DNA of 64,000 bases from Prostheceraeus crozeri (taxonomy: Eukaryota; Platyhelminthes; Polycladida; Euryleptidae), in assembly GCA_907163375.1 (NCBI GenBank), contig CAJQUW010001817.1, positions 39,111-103,110 on the forward strand, read 5' to 3'. This document shows, piece by piece, positions 45,049 to 51,920 of the stretch (its first letter is position 1; each line of letters begins with the position of its first letter). The position numbers were made by a program, and so were the translations under genes. Under the pieces are notes generated by a model that saw nothing but the letters and a program-made list of their open reading frames with translations, searched no databases and was not told where the DNA came from.

Positions 45049-46364
45049 AGCTCGGTTTTCTGTAATTCGTTTTCATAGAATCTACCTTTGATATCCTCAT
45101 TATCTAAATCTATAATTTCATAAGTAAACGGATAAGTTTGATTTATTTTAGAAACTTCAAATATCTCTTTCGTCCAGTATCCGACGAAGCCCTTTTCAAA
45201 TTTGTTCTTATATTTAAATATTCGTACCCTATCCCCAATTTTAAATTTCGGCTTACGTTTCTGTAAATTCGGATTACTCTCATTCGAATAATTATTTTCG
45301 AATATTTTCTTTCGTATTAAATCAGGGTCGTCAGAAGCATTCTTTGGAGTTTCTTCAATACCTGAATGAATCTTATTGTTATACTCTTCTACAACTCCTG
45401 GTAATATCTTCAACCATTTCTGATTTCCTTGCTCAGTAAATTTCTTAAAGATCTTACTTTTTAGCGTTCTATTAAAGCGCTCTATTACTACAGCCTTTCC
45501 TGCATTTTCTGTGGAATAAACAGTTTCAAATAGTGGCTTTACATTTCGGTTGTAAAACTCGGACCCTTTATCAACAAACAATTTCCTTGGCTTTCTAAAA
45601 CTTTCTTTAAAGATTTCTTCAAACGCATATTTAACTGACAGACCACTTTTGTTTTTTAAAGGCTTTACCCAAGCATATCGTGTATATAAATCTATAACGG
45701 TCAATGCGTACTTAAACCCTCTTTCATTAGGCATATTAATTAGATCTGCACTCCAAATATCATCTTTATTAAATACTTTTACCTTCAATAGATATTTCGG
45801 CTTTCTGTATTCCTTGTGAATTTCGGACGCGTAGCGGCTTGGGTCATTCGACATTTTATTCAACGAAGTTGACGGAACTAAAGTTTTATCTATCCCCTGG
45901 CCAAAAAGCATTTTTGCTTGTAAAGCTTTCTTAACAAACATTCTTTCAATTCTTTCTCTAAATGTAGGATTTTGAATACTATCTAATTCTTGTATCATTT
46001 TCTTATCTGCTTCATGTCGAGAACTTAGGTCATGATTTCGATAAGCTAAATCATGTTTATAAGCGGCGGCGTCTACTCTATTTATTGGTTTACTATTTTC
46101 TCTAGGCGTGTCATCATCGTTTAATCTTAAATCTAATCTTGTGCCGGGACCAGTAAAATTATGCCCAGGTAAATGTTTCTCCTTCGAATATTTACTCCAA
46201 ATAAAGCCAGGAAAGTTTTCTAATGCTTTTTGTATATCACCACCGAAGTGGTGTGGAACTTTGTTCTTGTCACCTCCGGTGTGGTGTGGAACTTTGTTCT
46301 TGTCACCTTTTAAGAGATAATCCATTAGATCTAGATTTGAAATCCTTAAGTTATTCAAATTCAT
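45045..46364 (-). CDS. Phospholipase A2 - integrase fusion protein
   Basis: 439 residues. 1-45: a duplicated GDKNKVPHHxG segment. About 64-130: parvovirus-VP1-type phospholipase A2, with a calcium-loop TGPGT and the catalytic HD pair in DAAAYKHDLAY (His104, Asp105). Linker with LFGQ-G (153-157), a match to the adenain site (M/I/L)xGx-G. 200-300: retroviral-type integrase core, Asp207 (WSADLINM), Asp265 (FVDKGSEF), Glu295 (VIERFNRTLK); the Asp265-Glu295 gap is short. 370-439: SH3/chromo-like tail (KFKIGDRVRIFKYKN...GRFYENELQKT), the typical Polinton integrase end. The usual N-terminal zinc region is replaced by PLA2. ATG follows a TTTAAAA tract. The frame is single; assembly error is possible but no join is visible. 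Confidence 0.9.
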   Translation of the reverse strand: MNLNNLRISNLDLMDYLLKGDKNKVPHHTGGDKNKVPHHFGGDIQKALENFPGFIWSKYSKEKHLPGHNFTGPGTRLDLRLNDDDTPRENSKPINRVDAAAYKHDLAYRNHDLSSRHEADKKMIQELDSIQNPTFRERIERMFVKKALQAKMLFGQGIDKTLVPSTSLNKMSNDPSRYASEIHKEYRKPKYLLKVKVFNKDDIWSADLINMPNERGFKYALTVIDLYTRYAWVKPLKNKSGLSVKYAFEEIFKESFRKPRKLFVDKGSEFYNRNVKPLFETVYSTENAGKAVVIERFNRTLKSKIFKKFTEQGNQKWLKILPGVVEEYNNKIHSGIEETPKNASDDPDLIRKKIFENNYSNESNPNLQKRKPKFKIGDRVRIFKYKNKFEKGFVGYWTKEIFEVSKINQTYPFTYEIIDLDNEDIKGRFYENELQKTEL

Positions 46365-46380
46365 TTTTAAAGATTAAATC

Positions 46381-46854
46381 TTATCGCACCATACTAGGAT
46401 TTAGATATATGCCAGATCCGTCTTTTGTTTCTTTTATCTCAATCAAATCATCAATATTGTGTAGGACATTTTTAAGAACTCGTTTCCCTTCATTAGCTAA
46501 ATTTAATTTACTAATAAAATTATCTACTATTCCGTCACCTCTAGCAGCTTTCTCTAACTCCCTATTATGACGTTTTTGCTCTTCTAATGCTGCCTTCTCT
46601 GCTTTATTTTTATTTACTGCCTGGACAATACCAGCTGTCCCACCTGCAACACTTCCTGCTGCTGCTATACCACCTATGATTAGCGGAATTAATGGGAGAA
46701 TTCCACCATTCTTTTCTTCTTGTAATTTGATATTCTCTATCATTGGTTTACTTATGTAATACTTCCTTTTGTTAATTGTAATAGCTTTAGGTGTATTTCT
46801 GTCAATGATGTTACGTAGTTTTAATTCAACCGTTTTATTATTCACTTGCGCCAT
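46381..46854 (-). CDS. pX-like (core/membrane-active) virion protein
   Basis: 157 residues. A Gly-rich hydrophobic stretch, GGILPLIPLIIGGIAAAGS through about residue 80, is followed by a charged helix. A Gly-Gly followed by such an apolar block is the hallmark of adenovirus pX and Polinton counterparts. Starts directly on TTTATTAAAAA. It lies between integrase and hexon, as in other virion clusters. Function in DNA condensation or membrane disruption is inferred. Confidence 0.65.
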   Translation of the reverse strand: MAQVNNKTVELKLRNIIDRNTPKAITINKRKYYISKPMIENIKLQEEKNGGILPLIPLIIGGIAAAGSVAGGTAGIVQAVNKNKAEKAALEEQKRHNRELEKAARGDGIVDNFISKLNLANEGKRVLKNVLHNIDDLIEIKETKDGSGIYLNPSMVR

Positions 46855-46867
46855 TTTTTAATAAAAA

Positions 46868-46948
46868 ATTTATAGTCTTAGGTTTTACTAACCGACCGGA
46901 GCGAAGCTCCTCTGGCTTTAGACGACCGGAGCAAAGCTCCTAAGGTTA
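46868..46948. repeat. Intergenic palindromic repeats GACCGGAGCGAAGCTCC
   Basis: Two copies of GACCGGAGC(G/A)AAGCTCCT lie between two genes reading the same way; each has a GGAGC...GCTCC palindrome. Possible transcript-end hairpins. Confidence 0.7.
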
Positions 46949-48283
46949 CTAACCTATCCTAACCATCTTTCCATTAATAATTTCAATAGAATATTCGGCG
47001 TCTTCTAGCAATAAACCATAAGCCATCAATGATGTTGTGGAATTTGCCTTTTCAATATTAATTGTCACATCACAACCGGTCTTGATAATATCTTCAGATT
47101 GTGCACTTAAATCAAAACAGAAAACAGGATATAAATTCTTCCAATCTACAGGATTTAATTGTGCTTCAACTCCAAATTCTCGGCACAAATTTCTATAAGC
47201 GTCATATCCTTCCATGAATTGATTATTTGCGTTATCAAATCTCAATGGATCAATAGGATAACGTGTTTGATTTAATGAAATTTGTAAACTTCGAATTGAA
47301 TTAGTATGGAAAATACTATTGTTCTTATCAAAACTAGGCGTTTCATTCTTTTGAAAAGTGAGCAAAAAATATCTTGGTGTATTTGATGTCCTTGTGAAAT
47401 GCCAGTTAAATCTTTGTTCGGTAAACGTGACAGAGCTCGCGGTACGCTTCATAAAACTTACTGGAATTGGTTTGCCCGTATTTAATCGTTTCGTAATAGT
47501 TGTTTCAACCTCTAAACTAGGAGTAATGTGCTTAATCCACCATTCAAGTCTATCAATTTTTAGGTATGCTTTCTTCCCAGCCTTTCCATAAAATATTGAT
47601 TCATTATTTACAGTGCGATGAACTATGAGTTTGAATTTCAAGTGACATGATATTTTATTGTAATCTAAATACCCGAATAATGGAGACAATGACCAATTAA
47701 CAGTTTGTTTACTTTTATTATTAAAATTGCGTCTTTTCTGGTATGAGCTATTTTGTGTACTGTTTAACTGTTTCACTATGTTTTCTACATCTTTCGCAAT
47801 TCCTGCTGCATCTGTTCCAGTGTGAGTTAAATCATCTTTAAGTATGGCGGTATGGTTATCAGGAAACCATCCTTCGATTTCATGCATTTTAGTATTTTCA
47901 CCTATTGTTACAAATCGAAGCATTGAATCAATAATGCCAGGTGAATCACTTATGGTTTCTATATTTTGTGTTGCAACATCTAAACGCATTTGTGTGAATA
48001 ATCTTGGGAAGAAATTGTTTTCTAATGTAATATTATCCGTAGCCGGTAATGGTGTTGTAAAATCAGCATCAGAATAGAGAGAATATTCACAGTGTAAAAA
48101 TGAATCGGGTAAATATAAATAACTTTGTTGATTGTCAACTTCAAAAATTAAATCGCCTCCTGTATTCACTCTACCTGAAGAACCGGGGTTCATAGCAATT
48201 CTTATATAGTCATTCTTTTTTTGATTGTAAGTAATGAACGGGGGATCATCTAATCTAAATTTGCTTTCAATCAGAGTTGCCAT
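46949..48283 (-). CDS. Major capsid protein (hexon-like, double jelly roll)
   Basis: 444 residues. Hallmarks in common with Polinton major capsid proteins: an N-terminal RVNTGGDLIFEVDNQ strand followed by LYLPDSFLHCEYSL, a central region with WWIKHITPS, and the C-terminal VFCFDLSAQSEDI...CDVTINIEKANS...AYGLLLEDAEYSIEIINGKMV, in which strands of the second jelly roll are clear. It forms pseudo-hexameric capsomers in this lineage. Start ATG follows AATAAAAAAATATA. The identification rests on pattern and context; a structure prediction would settle it. Confidence 0.85.
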   Translation of the reverse strand: MATLIESKFRLDDPPFITYNQKKNDYIRIAMNPGSSGRVNTGGDLIFEVDNQQSYLYLPDSFLHCEYSLYSDADFTTPLPATDNITLENNFFPRLFTQMRLDVATQNIETISDSPGIIDSMLRFVTIGENTKMHEIEGWFPDNHTAILKDDLTHTGTDAAGIAKDVENIVKQLNSTQNSSYQKRRNFNNKSKQTVNWSLSPLFGYLDYNKISCHLKFKLIVHRTVNNESIFYGKAGKKAYLKIDRLEWWIKHITPSLEVETTITKRLNTGKPIPVSFMKRTASSVTFTEQRFNWHFTRTSNTPRYFLLTFQKNETPSFDKNNSIFHTNSIRSLQISLNQTRYPIDPLRFDNANNQFMEGYDAYRNLCREFGVEAQLNPVDWKNLYPVFCFDLSAQSEDIIKTGCDVTINIEKANSTTSLMAYGLLLEDAEYSIEIINGKMVRIG

Positions 48284-48297
48284 TATATTTTTTTATT

Positions 48298-48376
48298 AGA
48301 AAAAATCAGTTTGATACTCGGCTAAAGCCTCTGAACAAGGTTCTACTAGAATTTTGCTACTAGAATTTTGCTAGAC
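48298..48376. repeat. Spacer with duplicated 3' end of the pVI-like gene
   Basis: GCTACTAGAATTTT occurs twice in tandem at the stop codon of the pVI-like gene, and CTCGGCTAAAGCCTCTGAACA here recurs at 48905-48930 in the next spacer. Confidence 0.75.
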
Positions 48377-48830
48377 CATTTCCTCTCATTTCTTCAATTG
48401 TTTTTTCATCATGTTTACTTTCCATCTTCGCTAATTTAGCAATTTTGTTTTTTGTTTCCTCTGAGAGCTTTTTGTCTTTTTGCATTTCTTTTGCGTCATT
48501 TCTAAGTTTGCGAATAGCTTCTAGTTGCTTTAATTCGTTTTGTGACTTAACAGCATTCGATATTGCACTAGCTGTACTACCTATAGCAGCCGCTCCTTTA
48601 GCAGCAGATGAAATCAAATCTTTATTATTTTTAATCAAGTTAACGATACTTCCGATACCAGAAAAGATGCCAGCTCCTTCTGTTTGGACGGCACCTGCAG
48701 TGCCTAGGAACTTTTGTGTTCCAACAGTTTCTACACTATCATAATGGTACACAGGATTCATACGTGGTTCATGAGCAATTTTATTATTTGAAGCAAAATG
48801 CTTAAGATTGTGTTTATAAATTATAGGCAT
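48360..48830 (-). CDS. pVI-like amphipathic virion protein
   Basis: 156 residues. After a polar N terminus comes an amphipathic, Gly/Ala-rich block GAGIFSGIGSIVNLIKNNK (52-70) and AAKGAAAIGSTASAISN, the character of adenovirus pVI membrane-lytic regions. A helical Lys/Glu stretch follows, and the last residues are EEMRGNGLAKF; MRGN-G (148-152) fits the adenain consensus, so five residues would be released. Short C-terminal release is also known for adenovirus pVI. Starts on CTTAAAAAA. Confidence 0.6.
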   Translation of the reverse strand: MPIIYKHNLKHFASNNKIAHEPRMNPVYHYDSVETVGTQKFLGTAGAVQTEGAGIFSGIGSIVNLIKNNKDLISSAAKGAAAIGSTASAISNAVKSQNELKQLEAIRKLRNDAKEMQKDKKLSEETKNKIAKLAKMESKHDEKTIEEMRGNGLAKF

Positions 48831-48849
48831 TTTTTTAAGCTTAAATTTG

Positions 48850-48935
48850 ACTTTTGGGCCGATCGGCTAAATTCTATAGGTTAGTAACCTGAGGACCTTT
48901 GGTCTGATCGGCTAAAGCCTCTGAACACGGTTCGA
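48850..48935. repeat. Spacer with palindromes GATCGGCTAAAGCC
   Basis: GGTTAGTAACC and GGACC...GGTC inverted pairs, plus a copy of the CGGCTAAAGCCTCTGAACA module. Lies between co-directional fibre-like and pVI-like genes. Confidence 0.6.
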
Positions 48936-49727
48936 TTAAGATTTACGTTTGTGTATGGACAACAACTTCGCGGTAACTTTATTAATTGCCTGTTGCACTT
49001 TATCTATTGCGTCAAGCAGCGTGTGATGTACTTTAATTTCTTTTTCATTTACTTCTATTTTTTTCTCACTTTTCTTTACTTCTGTTTTAAGAGCGGCCAA
49101 TTGAACTTTAATATTATCGAAATTCGTTTTAAGGGTCTTCAAGTCACTAATCTTTTGTTTAAGTCCTTTAACTTCATTTATCATTCTGTTCATTTGCTTT
49201 ACTTGTTGTGTGATGCGGCTACTTAATTCATCAACACTTTTTTGGAATGTGGATTGCAGCTGTTGTAAGTGTTGTAATAATTTTCGATTCTTTTCGCTTA
49301 CTTTTTCTAACTCTTCTTTCAGTTGTTTATTTTGATTTGTATTCTTTGCAATGGCAGACTTTAAATTTAGTGATAACAGGATCACAAGTTTTGAATGTTC
49401 TGTTATTTTTTTATGAAGTTTTACTATATCTGCTTCTATATTTCCATGTTTGCTACTTAGGTCTGTTAGCTTTTCTTGCAGTCTTTCATCATTCTGCTTT
49501 AGAAGCTTGGTTTCTTTCATTAGAGGAGACAGCAGTGACACAATTCTATCGAACTGTTTATCAACATATTCTTTATTTGCTAACTCAGTACTTTGTTGTG
49601 GAAGAATAGAAAGATGTAACGGACCTGTTAAAATGTCTCCAGTTTTCATGATATAGTTGTCTAGTTCTATTTCTGATTCTTGATTATTCGGTGTGTAAGC
49701 ACACCCGCCAACATTTGTTAACATCAT
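48936..49727 (-). CDS. Fibre-like coiled-coil protein with tail-fibre motif
   Basis: 263 residues from the ATG at 49727 (upstream in-frame TTG is in the promoter tract). Residues about 24-57 read DNYIMKTGDILTGPLHLSI...TELANKEYVDKQ, closely resembling the repeat motif of phage and NCLDV tail-fibre proteins. The remaining 200 residues are continuous heptad-like coiled coil. An N-terminal attachment unit plus long coil suits a trimeric spike or fibre at the capsid vertex. NVGG-C near the N terminus fits an adenain site but may be chance. Function is inferred. Confidence 0.55.
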   Translation of the reverse strand: MMLTNVGGCAYTPNNQESEIELDNYIMKTGDILTGPLHLSILPQQSTELANKEYVDKQFDRIVSLLSPLMKETKLLKQNDERLQEKLTDLSSKHGNIEADIVKLHKKITEHSKLVILLSLNLKSAIAKNTNQNKQLKEELEKVSEKNRKLLQHLQQLQSTFQKSVDELSSRITQQVKQMNRMINEVKGLKQKISDLKTLKTNFDNIKVQLAALKTEVKKSEKKIEVNEKEIKVHHTLLDAIDKVQQAINKVTAKLLSIHKRKS

Positions 49728-49746
49728 TTTTTTTTTATTTAAAAAT
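49728..49746. promoter_or_regulatory. 19-bp shared divergent promoter
   Basis: Only TTTTTTTTTATTTAAAAAT lies between the ATG of the minus-strand fibre-like gene and the ATG of the plus-strand zinc-finger gene. Both starts sit on the AT tract typical of this element, so promoter elements must overlap or lie within coding sequence. Confidence 0.65.
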
Positions 49747-50118
49747 ATGTTATCCAACAATTCATCATTAAATAAACATATGAGAACATGTAGTGATTGT
49801 GGAAAAAGTGTAACATCTAAGAACTTTATGCGTCACCAAAAAACATGTCAATCACCATCACAACCAAAAGTAAAAGATAGACAATGTGCGAATTGTAATA
49901 AGTTTTTTACTAGTCAAGGTTTCTTGAATCATTCTCATTCATGTGCTATTAATACACGAAAATGCACTAATTGTCAAATCGTTAAGCCCAAAACAGAATT
50001 TTATGATAGTAAATACCGATGTAAAGAATGTTTAAAAACACAAGTGAGATGTAACAAGTGTAATAAAGTTCTGTTGGAGAGAAACTACTCACGTCATGCA
50101 GCAATTTGCATGATTTAA
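49747..50118 (+). CDS. Zinc-finger protein, four Cys-rich modules
   Basis: 123 residues. Modules: CSDCGKSVTSKNFMRHQKTC (CX2CX10HX4C), CANCNKFFTSQGFLNHSHSC, a CX2C...CX2C pair (CTNCQIVK...CKECLK) and CNKCNKVLLERNYSRHAAIC. Basic residues between the fingers suggest nucleic-acid binding, perhaps a late transcription factor that reads the AT-tract promoters; that link is inference. It opens the rightward block of four genes. Confidence 0.7.
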   Translation: MLSNNSSLNKHMRTCSDCGKSVTSKNFMRHQKTCQSPSQPKVKDRQCANCNKFFTSQGFLNHSHSCAINTRKCTNCQIVKPKTEFYDSKYRCKECLKTQVRCNKCNKVLLERNYSRHAAICMI

Positions 50119-50136
50119 TTAATTTTATATCCGTAA

Positions 50137-50304
50137 TAGTCCGATACTCACTTGAGCCTCCGTAATAGTCCGGTGCTCTTTTGAGTGTTTTACCTTCATT
50201 TGAGCCCCGGACTCAATAGTCCGTACTAGTCCGGAAGTCCTAGAGAGGTTAAACACTCAAGTGAGCACCGGACTATTTCAGGTGCTCAACTGAGTGTCGG
50301 ACTA
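50137..50304. repeat. 168-bp nested inverted repeat in the spacer
   Basis: Outer arms 50137-50156 / 50285-50304 (TAGTCCGATACTCACTTGAG) and inner arms 50164-50190 / 50251-50277 (27 bp, two mismatches) are inverted. The whole spacer would fold as a cruciform before the ATPase gene. Confidence 0.85.
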
Positions 50305-50346
50305 GCTGAGAGAGTTTTAGACAAATTTTTCATATAAAAATTAAAA

Positions 50347-51561
50347 ATGAATTATGAAAAATTGTATACCGAAATTCCCAATCGGCCTCCCACGATCATC
50401 AAACAACGTGAACAAAATAATGATTCACAATCTTTATTTTCAGAAAATTCAGATCTAGGAAGACTCTTTGGGTTTCTGAAATTTCATTGTTTGAAAATTA
50501 TTCTTATATGTATTCTTATCTATCTTATTTATTGTTTCATAAACTGGTTAGGGTTCTTACAAACAGCAGAACAAACGAAAATTACATTTTATAAAAATCA
50601 AACCAAAAACTTTAAAGGTTGGAAAGAAGTTAGGCATAACGACGAGAAACCTAAAGGACGTGCCGCACAAGAGAACTTACATTTTATAATATATGGCAGA
50701 ACAGCGAGTGGAAAGACTACGTTTCTTAGAAGATATATAAATCAACATTACCCTAAGGAAGGTAATGTACATGTGTTTTGTCTGCAGAGAGATGAATGGC
50801 AAGGATATTCAAATGTTTACGGTGAAAAAGATTTATGTGTGTTAGAAGATATGAGTACTTTTGCTGGGACATACGAGCAAAAGTCTTTACTAGTGTTAGA
50901 TGATGTAGCTAGTTTAGTAAAGCAAAAGAACATATCAGAAATATTCACAAAAGGTCGTCACCATCATATACAAATTGTAGTATTAGCTCATAAAGCCTGC
51001 GACGTGGATAATAAGATTAGAGAAAACATAGAAGTCTTTTATACAACTACTCAAAATAATGTAGCATTCTTTGAGGATATCAAGAAAAATTATAGACTAA
51101 CTTTACCCTTAGCTAAATATGTACATGTTAAGTACGGTATAATACGGGTTGATACTATTTTGAATCAAATGCAAGTGTATGATAGCGATCTAAATATACT
51201 ATTGGATACTGAACATGATTTTTATAGTAATGCGACAGATTTTGATATTAGTCTTTATGCGGGTGCTAAGAACTTATCGCCGCATAATATAGAAGAAATA
51301 ACAATTTTTCTAGAAAACGAATCACTTGAGCCACTAACAATCATACCCGAAACATTTTATTTCTATTTCGATCATTATCTGAATAATGTGTTAAAAATTA
51401 AAACCCCTGAACGATTAGAGAATAGAGATGCGCTAGATGTTATTAGAACAGGCATTAATGATTTTCGTGATGTACTAAAAAATGTACAACCTCTAGTCAC
51501 TGATGCTAAAAGTACATTGAGTGACATAAAACCAATATTAAATGAGTTTAATGATATGTAA
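50347..51561 (+). CDS. Second P-loop ATPase with N-terminal membrane anchor
   Basis: 404 residues. A transmembrane helix, CLKIILICILIYLIYCFINW (48-67), is followed by an ATPase domain: Walker A GRTASGKT (117-124), Walker B LLVLDD (181-186), and FTKGRHHHIQIVVLAHK, which parallels FTRGRHNNCSVFYLTQS in the packaging ATPase. Hence a HerA/FtsK-type relative, probably a paralogue of 55609-56385. The C-terminal 150 residues are unknown, ending in an amphipathic coil. Membrane-anchored DNA translocation or packaging at a membrane is inferred. Starts on ATTAAAA. The last 20 bp and stop are duplicated. Confidence 0.8.
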   Translation: MNYEKLYTEIPNRPPTIIKQREQNNDSQSLFSENSDLGRLFGFLKFHCLKIILICILIYLIYCFINWLGFLQTAEQTKITFYKNQTKNFKGWKEVRHNDEKPKGRAAQENLHFIIYGRTASGKTTFLRRYINQHYPKEGNVHVFCLQRDEWQGYSNVYGEKDLCVLEDMSTFAGTYEQKSLLVLDDVASLVKQKNISEIFTKGRHHHIQIVVLAHKACDVDNKIRENIEVFYTTTQNNVAFFEDIKKNYRLTLPLAKYVHVKYGIIRVDTILNQMQVYDSDLNILLDTEHDFYSNATDFDISLYAGAKNLSPHNIEEITIFLENESLEPLTIIPETFYFYFDHYLNNVLKIKTPERLENRDALDVIRTGINDFRDVLKNVQPLVTDAKSTLSDIKPILNEFNDM

Positions 51562-51580
51562 ATGAGTTTAATGATATGTA
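51541..51580. repeat. 20-bp duplication at the ATPase stop codon
   Basis: AATGAGTTTAATGATATGTA occurs at 51541 and 51561; the first copy includes the stop codon. Confidence 0.95.
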
Positions 51581-51600
51581 AATTTTTTTCTTTTTAAAAT

Positions 51601-51891
51601 ATGGAGTACAAAATAGAACACGTGCCAGTTTTAAAAGATCATTATCATCCTGTAAATTCAAAACAATCAGTTAAAAGTCAATATCATCGAAAATATATGC
51701 AATTCGTGCAAGATTATAAAATAAAACATGGTATAAGAAGTTACGCTAAAACAAAAGACTTTCCACTGTGTCTACGAAGTTTTAGAGTATTCTTAGCGTA
51801 CAATAATTTATGGTGGTTGGTTAATAAAGAACGATTAACAGTTTACGATTTAGAAACATTGCATCAACTAAATATTCCTGTGTATATGTAA
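51601..51891 (+). CDS. Small Polinton ORF, unknown
   Basis: 96 residues, basic, with FPLCLRSFRVFLAYNNLWWLV near the end. No domain recognised. Between ATPase 2 and polymerase, starting on CTTTTTAAAATATG like its neighbours, which supports expression. Confidence 0.6.
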   Translation: MEYKIEHVPVLKDHYHPVNSKQSVKSQYHRKYMQFVQDYKIKHGIRSYAKTKDFPLCLRSFRVFLAYNNLWWLVNKERLTVYDLETLHQLNIPVYM

Positions 51892-51920
51892 TTAAAAACA
51901 TAATTTTTTCTTTTAAAAAT

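Noticed and set aside
49728..49760. Upstream TTG start for the fibre-like gene
   Set aside because: It would translate the AT promoter tract and overlap the divergent ATG; the ATG at 49727 fits the element's start pattern.
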